A stretch of DNA of 64,000 nt from Pseudomonas nitroreducens (GTDB taxonomy: Bacteria; Pseudomonadota; Gammaproteobacteria; Pseudomonadales; Pseudomonadaceae), in contig NZ_JALJXP010000012.1 in NCBI RefSeq assembly GCF_024170165.1, forward strand, positions 124,001 through 188,000. Reading direction: 5' to 3'. The notes under the pieces were generated by a model. It saw nothing but the letters and a program-made list of their open reading frames with translations, searched no databases and was not told where the DNA came from. This document shows, in pieces, positions 52,914-62,373 of this stretch. The first letter of the stretch is position 1; each line of letters starts with the position of its first letter. Made by a program: the position numbers and the translations under genes.

Positions 52914-53872
52914 CGTGGCGTTCCTTGCACGGTGACCGGCTGCAGATGGCTGGAAAGGAAGTTGGCGACGTCCTGCAAGGCGCGATCGGCCACGTCCAGC
53001 AGCCCGGCATGGGCCTGGAACACATGCCAGCAGCCAGGGAAGCGCTGCAGTTGCACGGTGTTGCCGTAGCGCCGCGCGGCATCGACGAAGCGCAGGCTGT
53101 CGTTGCGCAGCACCTCGTCCTCGCCAACCTGGATCAGCAGCGGCGGCAGGCCACTGAGATCGGCATGCAGCGGCGACAACTGGGCGTCCGCGCGGGCCAC
53201 ACCGGGCGGGCAGAACATCTCCATGGCGCTGTCCATCCAGGCACGGGTGATCAGCGGGTCGCCCGCTGCGGGCGCGTGCAGGTGCTCGGCGGACAGATCG
53301 GTCACCGGCGAGAAGGCCACCAGCGCGCCCGGCGCCGGCAGGCCCTGGGCCTTGGCCTCCAGCGCCAGCTGCAGGGTCAGGTGGCCGCCGGCAGAATCTC
53401 CCGCCACGGCGATGGCGTGCGCGGGAAGGCCCTTGTCCAGCAGCGCACGGTAAGCCGCCACGGCGTCCTCACGCTGGGCCGGGAAGCGGTGCTCGGGCGC
53501 CAGGCGGTAGTCGATCACCCAGACCTCGGCCTTGCAGCGCCGCGCCAGGTTGGCGGTGATCGCCCGGTGCGTGGCCGGCGAGCCGATCAGGTAGGCGCCG
53601 CCGTGCAGGTAAAGGACCACCCTGCCCTCGCCAGCGCCTTGCGGCCGCCAGACTTCGGCGGGAACGCCGCCCAGGGTCGTCTGCTCGCGGTGTACTCCGC
53701 GCGGCGTCAGCGTGGCGGCCGTCAGCCCACGCAGCAGCGCGCGCTGCGCCTTCACTGGCAGTTGCGGGCCCATCAGCCCGCGGAACAGCAGGTTGAGCGC
53801 ACCGCGCAGGGTGGCCGTCAGCAGCTTCTGGCGGGTCGACAGCGGCAGTTGCGGTTCAACGGATGCAGTCAT
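52910..53872 (-). CDS. Alpha/beta hydrolase fold-3 esterase (HSL family)
   Basis: This 320-residue hydrolase has the HGGAYLIGS oxyanion motif (about 90-98), nucleophile Ser160 in GDSAGGH, Asp in VGEDEVLRNDS and His in FPGCWHVFQ. The HSL-type family hydrolyses short to medium esters. With a Baeyer-Villiger enzyme upstream it could open the ester or lactone product. Its start overlaps the monooxygenase stop by 17 bases. Confidence 0.9.
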   Translation of the reverse strand: MTASVEPQLPLSTRQKLLTATLRGALNLLFRGLMGPQLPVKAQRALLRGLTAATLTPRGVHREQTTLGGVPAEVWRPQGAGEGRVVLYLHGGAYLIGSPATHRAITANLARRCKAEVWVIDYRLAPEHRFPAQREDAVAAYRALLDKGLPAHAIAVAGDSAGGHLTLQLALEAKAQGLPAPGALVAFSPVTDLSAEHLHAPAAGDPLITRAWMDSAMEMFCPPGVARADAQLSPLHADLSGLPPLLIQVGEDEVLRNDSLRFVDAARRYGNTVQLQRFPGCWHVFQAHAGLLDVADRALQDVANFLSSHLQPVTVQGTPR

Positions 53873-55331
53873 AGTCGGCGAACTCCGGCTGACGGGTCTG
53901 TTGGCGGTAGCGGAAGGTGAAGCCCGGCCAGTTCACGGTATTGCGCCCACTGGCGGTCTTGTACCAGCTGCTGCAACCGCGCTCCCAGATGGTGTGCTGC
54001 AGGTCGTGCTGCAACTGGCGGTTGAAGCTTTGCTGCGCCTGGGGCTTGAGGTCCAGGTACTTCAGGCCCTCGTGCTGGATCCGCTGCAGGCAGCTGAGCA
54101 CGTAGGGGAACTGGCTCTCCAGCATGTAGATGATGGAGTTGTGCCCCAGGTTGGTATTCGGCCCGTAGAGGATGAAGAAGTTGGGGAAGCCGCTGACGCT
54201 GATGCCCTTGAAGGCCTCGGCACCGTCGCTCCAGGCCTGGTTCAGCTCGCGCCCGGCGAGGCCGGTGATGCGCATCGGCGCGAGGAACTCGGTGGCGGCG
54301 AAACCGGTGCCGTAGATGATCGTATCCACCGGATGCCGCACCCCGTCGCGGGTGACGATGGCGTCCTCGGTGACCTCGCGGATGCCGCTGTCCACCAGCT
54401 TCACGTTGCGGCGCGCCAGCGCCGGGTAGTAGTCGTTGCTGATCAGGATGCGCTTGCAGCCCATGGGGTAATCCGGCTGCAGCCGCGCGCGAAGCTGCGG
54501 GTCGCTGATGCTCTTGCGCATGTGCAGGTGGAAGCTGATCCGCATGAATTTCATCATCGGCGGGAACACGGTGAAAGCCAGTGCGCGGGCCTCGTGCTGG
54601 ATGTACTTCAGGCCCCGGTCCAGGCGCTGCAGCCAGGGCAGCCGCGACTTGATGCGGCGCTCCCAGTCGGCGTAGGGCCGGTCCGGCTTGGGGATCACGT
54701 AGGCGGCGCTGCGCTGGAACAGCAGCAGCTCGGCCACCTTCGGGGCGATCTGCGGGACGAACTGGATGGCGCTGGCGCCGGTGCCGACCACCGCGACACG
54801 CTGGCCCTCCAGCGGCGTGCCGTGGTCCCACTGCGCGGAATGGAAAGCCTTGCCCTGGAAGCGCTCGATGCCCGGCAACTTCGGGATCAGCGGGCGGCTC
54901 AATTGGCCGAGGGCACAGACCAGCGACTGGGCGCGCAGCTCCTCGCCATCGGCGCAGGTCACCCGCCACTCGCCGGCTGCTTCGTCGAAGCTGGCCTCGC
55001 GCACCTCGCAGTTGAAGCGAATGCGCTCGCGCAGGCGGTACTTGTCCGCGCAGTGCCGCGCGTACTCGAGGATTTCCGCCTGGGGCGCGAACTTGCGCGA
55101 CCAGTCGGCCTTGGGTTCGAAGGAGAAGGAATACAGGTGCGAAGGCACGTCGCAGGCGGCGCCCGGATAGACGTTCTCGCGCCAGCAGCCACCGACGTCG
55201 GCAGCCTTTTCGAGGATCAGGAAATCCTGGATGCCTGCCTTCTGCAAGCGAATCGCCAGGCCCAGGCCGGCAAAGCCGGCGCCGATGATCAGCACGCGCG
55301 GGGCGGCCGATCGACGGGATGATGTTGTCAT
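53856..55331 (-). CDS. Baeyer-Villiger-type flavin monooxygenase
   Basis: This 491-residue flavoprotein has the FAD Rossmann motif GAGFAG (17-22), the NADPH Rossmann motif GTGASA (183-188) and the Baeyer-Villiger fingerprint FxGxxxHxxxW (Phe158-Trp168, FQGKAFHSAQWD). Such enzymes insert oxygen next to a ketone to give an ester. It is first in a three-gene operon with a hydrolase and an SDR, which suggests ketone degradation via ester cleavage. It is divergent from an AraC-type regulator. GGGAG precedes the ATG. Confidence 0.92.
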   Translation of the reverse strand: MTTSSRRSAAPRVLIIGAGFAGLGLAIRLQKAGIQDFLILEKAADVGGCWRENVYPGAACDVPSHLYSFSFEPKADWSRKFAPQAEILEYARHCADKYRLRERIRFNCEVREASFDEAAGEWRVTCADGEELRAQSLVCALGQLSRPLIPKLPGIERFQGKAFHSAQWDHGTPLEGQRVAVVGTGASAIQFVPQIAPKVAELLLFQRSAAYVIPKPDRPYADWERRIKSRLPWLQRLDRGLKYIQHEARALAFTVFPPMMKFMRISFHLHMRKSISDPQLRARLQPDYPMGCKRILISNDYYPALARRNVKLVDSGIREVTEDAIVTRDGVRHPVDTIIYGTGFAATEFLAPMRITGLAGRELNQAWSDGAEAFKGISVSGFPNFFILYGPNTNLGHNSIIYMLESQFPYVLSCLQRIQHEGLKYLDLKPQAQQSFNRQLQHDLQHTIWERGCSSWYKTASGRNTVNWPGFTFRYRQQTRQPEFADYDCIR

Positions 55332-55387
55332 TGTTGTGCTCCCGGTTTCGAAATCCGCACGGCGGCGGATGACACCATCCTAGTGCG

Positions 55388-55459
55388 ACTTACGGTCACG
55401 GGTTATGGCATAGTCGGACATAAAATTGTGACTTTCGGTCACCCCTGATTTTCGGTCAT
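55388..55459. promoter_or_regulatory. Three direct repeats upstream of the BVMO operon
   Basis: GACTTACGGTCAC (55388-55400), GACTTTCGGTCAC (55430-55442) and GATTTTCGGTCAT (55447-55459) lie in the 146-base divergent region. Spacings of 42 and 17 bases are about four and one-and-a-half helical turns. They are candidate binding sites for the adjacent AraC regulator, controlling both directions. Confidence 0.6.
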
Positions 55460-55477
55460 TTGAAAGCCGAGGTTCCG

Positions 55478-56494
55478 ATGCCTGCCACCCCACCCTGGTC
55501 GCCCCGGCGCAGCGCCATCAGCGTGCAGCTCATGACCCAGTTCGGCCTCGACCACGGCATGACCCTGGAGCAGTGCCTGGACGGCACCGGCCTGGACATC
55601 GGCGTGCTCGCCGACCCCGGCGCCGAGGTGGAAGCCGCCCAGGAGCTGGAACTGCTGCGCAACATCAACCGGCAGATCGGCCAGCGCCCCGGCATCGGCC
55701 TCAAGGCCGGGCTGCGCTACCACCTCAACACCTACGGCATCTGGGGTTTCGCCCTGCTCAGCAGCTCGACCTTCCTCAGCGCGGCGCACCTGGGCCTGCG
55801 CTACCTCGACCTGACCTACGCCTTCCACCGCATGACGCTGGAAGAGCACGACGGCGAGGCGCACCTGGTACTGGACGATGCAGCGGTGCCGGAAGACCTG
55901 CGCGACTTCCTCATCGACCGCGACGGCGGCGGCGTGCTGCGCATCCAGCGCGACCTCACCAACCAGCCGCCGCCGATCCGCCAGGCGCTGTTCCGCCGCG
56001 AAGCGCCAGCCGACCTGCAACCCTACATCGATGAACTGGGAGTAACGCCGCTCTACGGCCAGGCGGAAAACCGTATCGTCTTCGACAGCCGCATCCTCGA
56101 ACTGCCGCTGCCCGGCGCCAATCCCGAGGTGGCGCGTCGCTGCGAGGAACAGTGCCGCACCCTGCTCGCCCGCCGGCAGGTGCGCACGGGACTGTCCGGG
56201 CAGATCCGCGATCGTCTGCTGGGCACGCCGGGGCGGCTGCCGGACATGGAGCAACTGGCAGATGAACTGCACATGACGTCGCGCACGCTGCGCCGTCGCC
56301 TGGAAACCGAAGGCAGCAGCTATCGCACTTTGCTGGACGAGGTGCGCCAGGCGCTGGCCGAGGAGTTGCTGGCCACGGGGGCGATTCGACTGGAGGAGAT
56401 TGCCGAGCGGCTCGGCTATGGCGAGGTGTCGAACTTCATCCACGCCTTCCGCCGCTGGAAAGGCGTGACGCCGGGGCGTTTCCGCCGCGGCTGA
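55478..56494 (+). CDS. AraC-family regulator with Arabinose_bd domain
   Basis: This 338-residue regulator has an N-terminal OruR/ArgR-like effector domain (about 15-210) and a C-terminal AraC helix-turn-helix pair: MEQLADELHMTSRTLRRRLETEGSSYRTLLDEVR and IAERLGYGEVSNFIHAFRRWKGVTPGRFR. It probably activates the divergent monooxygenase operon in response to a substrate. ATG 55478 with GAGG upstream is preferred over a TTG 18 bases earlier. Convergent with the TauE gene. Confidence 0.9.
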   Translation: MPATPPWSPRRSAISVQLMTQFGLDHGMTLEQCLDGTGLDIGVLADPGAEVEAAQELELLRNINRQIGQRPGIGLKAGLRYHLNTYGIWGFALLSSSTFLSAAHLGLRYLDLTYAFHRMTLEEHDGEAHLVLDDAAVPEDLRDFLIDRDGGGVLRIQRDLTNQPPPIRQALFRREAPADLQPYIDELGVTPLYGQAENRIVFDSRILELPLPGANPEVARRCEEQCRTLLARRQVRTGLSGQIRDRLLGTPGRLPDMEQLADELHMTSRTLRRRLETEGSSYRTLLDEVRQALAEELLATGAIRLEEIAERLGYGEVSNFIHAFRRWKGVTPGRFRRG

Positions 56495-56514
56495 TCTCGC
56501 CCTGGAAAGCGGGC

Positions 56515-57300
56515 TTAGAAGACCAGCTTGTAGCCGATCATCGCCAGCATCACGGCCAGGCACGGCCGCAGGATGCCGTCCGGAATGCGCCCGGCCAGGT
56601 GGCTGCCGACGTAAATGCCCGGCAGCGAACCGATCAGCAGGTAGCCCAGCAGGCCCCAGTCCATATTGCCCATGCTGGCGTGGCCGAGACCGGCGACCAG
56701 GGTGAGCGGTACGGCGTGGGCGATCTCGGTACCGACCAGGCGGCGGGTGGCGAGGAAGGGATAGAGGATGAACAGCGCCACGGTGCCCAGTGCGCCGGCG
56801 CCGATGGAGGTCAGCGCGACCATCGCGCCGAGGATGGCGCCGGTGATCACGGTCAGGGTGTTCAGCTTCGTGCCACTGAAGTGGAAGCTGTCGCCGGCAT
56901 GGCGCTGGGCGAAGGCCAGCACCTGCTTCTTGAACAGCACCGCCAGCGCAGTGAGCAGCAGCACGACGCCCAGGGCGTTCTTGATCACGGCGTTCATGGC
57001 CGCGGTATCGGCGTGCAGGCTGTGCAGGAACAGCAGCGTCAGCGCCGCCGCCGGGACGCTGCCCAGGGCCAGCCAGCCGGTGATGCGCCAGTCGATGTTG
57101 TCGTTCTTGCGGTGAACCAGGACGCCGCCGGACTTGGTGATGGCGGCATAGAGCAGGTCGGTGCCCACTGCGGCAGCGGGGTTGATTCCGAACCAGAGGA
57201 GAATCGGGGTCATCAGCGAACCGCCGCCGACACCGGTCATTCCAACGATAAAGCCAACGACAAGACCCGCGATTACGAAACCGATATTGCCAACATCCAT
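56515..57300 (-). CDS. TauE/SafE-family sulfite exporter
   Basis: This 261-residue membrane protein of the TauE/SafE family has VGFIVGMTGVGGGSLMTPILLWFGINPAAAVGTDLLYAAITKSGG, with the paired GVGGG and TDL motifs repeated more weakly in the second half (TSIGAGALGT, GTEIAHAVPLT). Members export sulfite, sulfoacetate or other organosulfonates. The substrate cannot be named here. It is monocistronic, with an AT-rich upstream region. Confidence 0.85.
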   Translation of the reverse strand: MDVGNIGFVIAGLVVGFIVGMTGVGGGSLMTPILLWFGINPAAAVGTDLLYAAITKSGGVLVHRKNDNIDWRITGWLALGSVPAAALTLLFLHSLHADTAAMNAVIKNALGVVLLLTALAVLFKKQVLAFAQRHAGDSFHFSGTKLNTLTVITGAILGAMVALTSIGAGALGTVALFILYPFLATRRLVGTEIAHAVPLTLVAGLGHASMGNMDWGLLGYLLIGSLPGIYVGSHLAGRIPDGILRPCLAVMLAMIGYKLVF

Positions 57301-57375
57301 CTACGCGTCCTGACTGGCGAAACTGATCACCTCGTGGTGTGGCGGCGAGGATAACCAGTTTTCTTATAATCCATT

Positions 57376-57390
57376 AGACCGATGTGGTCT
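57376..57390. promoter_or_regulatory. AGACC/GGTCT inverted repeat upstream of TauE gene
   Basis: AGACC-GATGT-GGTCT lies 76 bases before the start in an AT-rich stretch; the flanking TT/TAA keeps near symmetry. It is a possible operator of a GntR-type factor; no proof. Confidence 0.4.
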
Positions 57391-57493
57391 TAATTTATAA
57401 CCGGATTCTACCGATTGAAGCCTCGCCAGAACCTGACGCAGATCCGGTATCACGGCGCTCCAGTAGTGGTCCGGGAGCGATGGGAGACATGAA

Positions 57494-57515
57494 AAAGGGG
57501 CCCGAAGGCCCCTTT
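57494..57515 (-). terminator. Terminator of LtaS-like gene
   Basis: AAAGGGGCC/GGCCCCTTT stem with a CGAA loop, followed by U5 when read on the minus strand; 15 bases after the stop. Confidence 0.85.
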
Positions 57516-57529
57516 CACTTAGCGCTCGA

Positions 57530-59605
57530 TCACTTCACGTCAGGCTTGCCGTCGACCACACCGGTCTTGTTGTCCAGCAGGGCCTGGGTGGCGGTCTGGA
57601 TGAAGGACTCCAGACGGGTCTTCATTTCCGACTGCTCCGGGGTGTTTTCGATGCGCGTCACTCCGAAGTCCTTGCCCAGCTTGTAGTCATAGACGCGGAT
57701 GTCGCCTTCCTTGGGCTTGATCAGGATGCGATTGCCATAGACCAGCGCCACATCCTGGCCACTGCCCGACGGCTTGATCATGCCGAAGCCCTTGTCGCCC
57801 TCGGGCAGGTTCAGCAGGTCGCGACCCCAGCACTGGTGGCGCGCTTCGCCGCCCAGGCGGCCCATGATGGTCGGCACGATGTCGATCTGGGTGCCGACTG
57901 TGTCGCGGGTGGCACCGTACTTCTCCTGGATGCCGGGAGCGATGACCAGCAGCGGCACGTTGAAGCGGAACAGGTCCATCTCGGTCAGCTGCTCAGGAGT
58001 ACCGAAGCCGTGGTCGCCGACGACCACGAAGATGGTGTCCTTGTAGTACGGCGACTTCTTGGCCTTCTCGAAGAACTGGCCCAGGGACCAATCGGAATAG
58101 CGCATCGCGGTCAGGTGCTCGTCCAGGCTGCCATAACCGGTCACCGGCTGTACCGGCAGGTCCTTGGGCAGTGCGTAGGGCACGTGGTTGGACAGGGTCT
58201 GCAGCAGCGCATAGAACGGCTTGCCGGTGGCATGCAGCTTGTCCAGCTCCTCGTTGCCGCGGGCGAACATGTCCTGGTCGGAGACGCCCCAGGTCGGGTC
58301 GGAGAACACCGGGTTGACGAAGTCGTTGCGGCCGATGAACGAGGTCATGCCCTGGTTGGCGAAGAAGCCCGACTGGTTGTCCCAGGCGAAATCGCCGTTG
58401 TAGACGTACACGTCTTCGAACTTGCGCGCCGACAGCAGCTGCGGCAGGCCGGAGAACTTGTGACCGCCCTCGGGCGTCTGCATCAGGTACTCGAAGCCCG
58501 GCAGGTTGGGGAAGCACGCCATGGTGGCGAACATGCCCTGATGGGTATGGGTGCCGTTGGAGAAGTACTGGGTGAACAGCAGACCCTCCTTGGACAACTT
58601 GTCGAAATACGGGGTGATGTTGCCCGGGGCGCCCAGCGCGCCGACGTAGTGACCGGCGAAGCTTTCCATCAGGATCACCACGACGTTCTTCACCGGCAGG
58701 GTGCCATCGGCGGGCGGCGTGTAGTCGCGGCGGATCGGTGCGTCGTCGGCATCGACCAGCTTGTCGTCGGGCATCACCAGCATCTTGCGCACGGTGGCCA
58801 GGGCCTGGTCCTGCGGCAAGGTCGACTTCCAGATGTTGTCGCGATCCTCGGAGAAGCGGCTCTCGGCAGCCTTGATCAGGCTCAGGGTGCCATTCAGGCC
58901 GAGCTGGTTGGCGAACTGCGAATCGGTGGTGAAGGCATCGCCCCAGCGCAGCGGCGGGCCCTGGCGCAGGGTGCCACGGGCAGCGACGACGCACAGCACG
59001 ATCAGCACCAGCAGCGCGGCAACACGGATGTACCAGGCAGCAGCCGACGGACCACTGGCAGCCGGGCGAGTAGCCCGGTCGATACCACGGAACAGCAGGT
59101 ACAGCAGCCAGGTGGCGAGGGCCCAGGCCAGCAGGTAACGGACGACCGGGTAGCCGTACCAGATCATGCTCATGACCGTCTTCGGGTCTTCGGACATGTA
59201 CTGGAACACCAGGCTGTTCAGGCGCTGGTGGAACTCACGGTAGAAGTCCATTTCCAGCACGCCGAGGAACAGCGTGATGCTCGCGGCGATGGTCAGCCAG
59301 GCCTTCCACAGCCAGCGCCAACCCATGGCGCGCACGCTGACGACAGCGAACACCAGCGGAGCGACGATGTAGACCACGGCGCGAATGTCGAAGCGCATGC
59401 CGGTGATGAAGGCCTCGACGAAGGTGGCGGCCGGGGTGCTGCCGATCAACTCGCGGTTGTAGATGAACAGCGCCAGGCGCAGCAGGGAGTACATCACCAT
59501 CAGCGTGACGACGCTGAGCGCGGTGAATGCCAGGTGGCTGGACAGGGTCGGCCGCGTGAGGCTCGCTCCGGTCTGGCGATTGGTCAGGACTTCTGATTGG
59601 CCCAT
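57530..59605 (-). CDS. LTA synthase-family sulfatase, membrane phosphotransferase
   Basis: This 691-residue inner-membrane protein has about five N-terminal helices and a large periplasmic sulfatase-fold domain. The catalytic elements are VVVILMESFAGHYVG (metal Glu), FSNGTHTHQGMFATM (Thr nucleophile) and FVVVGDHGFG (metal Asp-His). LtaS-type enzymes transfer phosphoglycerol or related groups from lipids. In Gram-negatives relatives modify osmoregulated glucans or lipids; which applies here is unknown. ATG 59605 is chosen because the upstream extension lacks protein character. A PmrA-box-like site lies 135 bases upstream. Confidence 0.88.
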   Translation of the reverse strand: MGQSEVLTNRQTGASLTRPTLSSHLAFTALSVVTLMVMYSLLRLALFIYNRELIGSTPAATFVEAFITGMRFDIRAVVYIVAPLVFAVVSVRAMGWRWLWKAWLTIAASITLFLGVLEMDFYREFHQRLNSLVFQYMSEDPKTVMSMIWYGYPVVRYLLAWALATWLLYLLFRGIDRATRPAASGPSAAAWYIRVAALLVLIVLCVVAARGTLRQGPPLRWGDAFTTDSQFANQLGLNGTLSLIKAAESRFSEDRDNIWKSTLPQDQALATVRKMLVMPDDKLVDADDAPIRRDYTPPADGTLPVKNVVVILMESFAGHYVGALGAPGNITPYFDKLSKEGLLFTQYFSNGTHTHQGMFATMACFPNLPGFEYLMQTPEGGHKFSGLPQLLSARKFEDVYVYNGDFAWDNQSGFFANQGMTSFIGRNDFVNPVFSDPTWGVSDQDMFARGNEELDKLHATGKPFYALLQTLSNHVPYALPKDLPVQPVTGYGSLDEHLTAMRYSDWSLGQFFEKAKKSPYYKDTIFVVVGDHGFGTPEQLTEMDLFRFNVPLLVIAPGIQEKYGATRDTVGTQIDIVPTIMGRLGGEARHQCWGRDLLNLPEGDKGFGMIKPSGSGQDVALVYGNRILIKPKEGDIRVYDYKLGKDFGVTRIENTPEQSEMKTRLESFIQTATQALLDNKTGVVDGKPDVK

Positions 59606-59739
59606 TTCTTGGTTCCGTTGTGAACGTTTCGGGTTCGAAGACGCATCGCCATGGCCGGGCAGCAGGGTTGCCCGCGCGAGCGCGAAAGGCTGCGGCATTA
59701 CACCGCAAAAGTAGCGGCGGCGCATTCTATTGTGTGCCG

Positions 59740-59756
59740 CTTAAGCAGACCTTAAG
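59740..59756 (-). promoter_or_regulatory. PmrA-box-like site upstream of the LtaS-like gene
   Basis: CTTAAG-N5-CTTAAG, an exact match to the classical PmrA response-regulator box (YTTAAK-N5-YTTAAK). It lies in the 323-base gap 59606-59928. Read toward the LtaS-like gene, a TAGAAT hexamer follows 10 bases after the box. This suggests control by a PmrA/BasR-like or similar OmpR-family regulator. The rest of the gap (59758-59928) holds no gene and only a weak hairpin after speE. Confidence 0.5.
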
Positions 59757-59928
59757 CCTGGCCGGGGAATCGTTTCGAGATGATGCGAATGAGAACCCGC
59801 GCGAGGCCGGACCGCCAGAAGGCGGTCACGATGCCGGAGAAGGCGTGAAGAAAATGTCGCAGGCGCGCGCCCCAAGGACGGGCAGCTGACCGCACCGCCG
59901 CGAAGCGACGGTGCGCTGATGCCGGCTG

Positions 59929-60789
59929 TCAGTCGTTGGCCGGCTTGCCGATGGCCTGCAACACATACTGCGGCAGGGCGAAAGCGCCCTGGTGGATCGC
60001 CGGGTTGTAGTAGCGGGTCTGAATGCCGCTGGCAGCGAAGCGCTGGGCCAGGGTAGCCGCCTCGACCTGACGCAGCGCCGGGTTGGTCGAGCCCCAGGCG
60101 AAGGTCATCGAGCCGCCGATGTAGGTCGGCACCGCCGCCTGGTAGAAGTGCCAGTCGGCGAACAGGCCGTTCATGCGGCCGGCGGTGTTGCGCACGGTGT
60201 CCAGTTGCATGAAGGGCGTGCCGTTCTGGGTCACCAGCACACCGCCTTCATTCAGGCAGCGGTGGCAGGCCTGGTAGAAGTTCTCCGAGAACAGTACCTC
60301 GCCCGGACCGATCGGGTCGGTGGAGTCGGAGATGATCACGTCGAACTTCTCAGTGGTGGTGGCGACGAAGCGCATGCCGTCGTCGATCACCAGGTTCAGG
60401 CGCGCATCGTCGAAGGCGCCCTGGGAGTGGTTGGGCAGGAATTCCCTGCACATGTCGACCACCGTGCCGTCGATCTCGACCATGGTGATGTGCTCGACGC
60501 TGGCGTGCTTGGACACCTCGCGCAGCATGCCGCCATCACCGCCGCCGATGATCAGCACGCGCTTGGCCGCGCCATGGGCGAGGATCGGCACGTGGGTGAG
60601 CATCTCGTGGTAGATGAACTCATCGGCCTCGGTGGTCTGGATCACGCCGTCCAGCGCCATCACCCGGCCCATGCGGGCATTCTCGAAGATCACCAGGTGC
60701 TGGTGCTCGGTGCGCACCTCGTGGAGCATCCTGTCGACGCTGAAACGCTGGCCATAGCCGTCGTAGAGGGTTTCCTGGTAATCGTGCAT
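59929..60789 (-). CDS. speE: Spermidine synthase SpeE
   Basis: The 286-residue enzyme transfers aminopropyl from decarboxylated S-adenosylmethionine to putrescine. Landmarks are [39 protein letters not shown] (cofactor loop), [15 protein letters not shown] and [19 protein letters not shown] (catalytic Asp). Length is full. It is divergent from alkA and precedes the LtaS-like gene on the same strand, though a 323-base gap makes co-transcription doubtful. Confidence 0.95.
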   Translation of the reverse strand: MHDYQETLYDGYGQRFSVDRMLHEVRTEHQHLVIFENARMGRVMALDGVIQTTEADEFIYHEMLTHVPILAHGAAKRVLIIGGGDGGMLREVSKHASVEHITMVEIDGTVVDMCREFLPNHSQGAFDDARLNLVIDDGMRFVATTTEKFDVIISDSTDPIGPGEVLFSENFYQACHRCLNEGGVLVTQNGTPFMQLDTVRNTAGRMNGLFADWHFYQAAVPTYIGGSMTFAWGSTNPALRQVEAATLAQRFAASGIQTRYYNPAIHQGAFALPQYVLQAIGKPAND

Positions 60790-60982
60790 GCAGTGGGCTC
60801 CCGTCGGGACAAGACACTAGGAGGGGACGGCCGGACCGCCCCGAAAGAGGCGCGCATTCTACGTGCCGGAAGATGACAGGTCGAACCCTGCCGTCGGCGC
60901 CCTCCCCACAAGGAGCCAGCCGCGCCAGTTTGAAAGTCAGGCGCGGGACGACAGCCCGCCGCGCAACAGGTAAGGTCGCTGC

Positions 60983-61894
60983 ATGAAAAGCACAGCCGCC
61001 GATTCCCGCGTCATTCGCCTGCCCTACCACGCGCCGTGGGACTGGCAGCAGTTCCACGAGCACTTCGCTCTGCGCAGCCTGGCCGGCGTCGAATGCCTGA
61101 CGCCCCGACGCTACGCGCGCAGCGTGCGGCTGGGCGCGGACAGCGGCTGGTTCAGCGTCACGCCACTGGATGACAACGCCGAACTGGAGCTGGAGCTCCA
61201 CCTGCCGGCCCATCACCACACGGCGCTGACGGCGCGGGTACGCAAGATGTTCGACCTCGACAGCAACCCCGCGCTTATCGCCGGGCACCTGGGCGACGAC
61301 ATCGTGCTCGGCCCGCTCCTGCGGCAAGCCCCCGGCCTGCGCCTGCCCACCGCGTTCGACCCGTTCGAGCAGGCGGTGCGCGCCATTGTCGGCCAGCAGG
61401 TCACGGTGAAGGCTGCGGTGACCATAGTCGGACGACTGGTGCAGCGCCTGGGCGAGACGCTGCCTGGAGCCGGAGAGATCGAAGGCCAGCCAACCCGTCT
61501 TTTCCCTACGCCCGAGGCCCTGGCCGAAGCCGACCTCGCCGGCATCGGCATGCCCGGCAAGCGCGTGGAAACCCTGCAGCGCTTCTCCGCCGCCTGCGCC
61601 AGCGGCGCGTTGCAACTGCACGTGGACGACGGCGCCGAGGACCTGGTGAAACGCCTCTGCGCCCTCCCCGGCATCGGCCCCTGGACCGCCGAGTACGTCG
61701 CCCTGCGCGCCTTCGGTGATCCGGACGCCTTCCCCGCCGCCGACCTGGGCCTGCTCAAGTCACCGGTGTGGGGCGCCGACGGCATCACCGCCCGTGAACT
61801 GCAACGCCGCGCCGAGGCCTGGCGGCCCTGGCGTGCCTACGCCGCTGTCTATCTGTGGCAGGCCTATTCCCAGGCCGGCCGCACCGGAGGATGA
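60983..61894 (+). CDS. alkA: DNA-3-methyladenine glycosylase II
   Basis: This 303-residue HhH-GPD glycosylase removes alkylated bases. It has the AlkA N-terminal domain, FDPFEQAVRAIVGQQVTVKAA, the hairpin LCALPGIGPWTAEYVALRAFG and catalytic Asp in FPAADLGLLK. The stop overlaps an ATG near the ogt start, so alkA-ogt form a repair operon. No Ada regulator is visible in the window. Confidence 0.93.
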   Translation: MKSTAADSRVIRLPYHAPWDWQQFHEHFALRSLAGVECLTPRRYARSVRLGADSGWFSVTPLDDNAELELELHLPAHHHTALTARVRKMFDLDSNPALIAGHLGDDIVLGPLLRQAPGLRLPTAFDPFEQAVRAIVGQQVTVKAAVTIVGRLVQRLGETLPGAGEIEGQPTRLFPTPEALAEADLAGIGMPGKRVETLQRFSAACASGALQLHVDDGAEDLVKRLCALPGIGPWTAEYVALRAFGDPDAFPAADLGLLKSPVWGADGITARELQRRAEAWRPWRAYAAVYLWQAYSQAGRTGG

Positions 61895-61896
61895 CC

Positions 61897-62373
61897 ATGC
61901 ACTACCGCTACCATGACAGTCCCACCGGCCGCCTGCTGCTGGCCGGCGACGAAGGTGGCCTGCGCATGCTCTACATGGACCTGGAGACCCGCCACTACCC
62001 CGAGCCGGACTGGCAGCTGGGCAGCCCTTTGCTGGACGAGGTGGCGCGTCAACTGGACGAGTATTTCGCCGGCAAGCGCCAGCGCTTCGATGTACGCCTC
62101 AACACCGGCGGCACCGAGTTCCAGCGCCAGGTCTGGCAGGCGCTGCTGGAAATCCCCTACGGCTACACCACCGTCTACGCGGAGCTCGCGCGGCGCATCG
62201 GCCGGCCCAGGGCAATCCGCGCGGTGGGTACGGCCAACGGCGCCAACCCGATCAGCATCATCGTCCCCTGCCACCGGGTGATCGGCAGCAACGGCAGCCT
62301 CACCGGCTACGCCGGCGGCCTGCCGCGCAAGGAACTGCTGCTGCGCCTGGAGGGCGCGCTGGAGAAAGCCTAA
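61897..62373 (+). CDS. ogt: Methylated-DNA-protein-cysteine methyltransferase
   Basis: This 158-residue O6-alkylguanine transferase has acceptor Cys125 in IIVPCHRVIGSNG and the recognition helix FQRQVWQALLEIPYGYTTVYAELARRIG. It repairs O6-methylguanine in a suicidal reaction. GGAGG sits 7 bases before ATG 61897. An ATG two codons upstream is too close to that site. Convergent with a second, different alkyltransferase gene; their stops overlap. Confidence 0.93.
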   Translation: MHYRYHDSPTGRLLLAGDEGGLRMLYMDLETRHYPEPDWQLGSPLLDEVARQLDEYFAGKRQRFDVRLNTGGTEFQRQVWQALLEIPYGYTTVYAELARRIGRPRAIRAVGTANGANPISIIVPCHRVIGSNGSLTGYAGGLPRKELLLRLEGALEKA

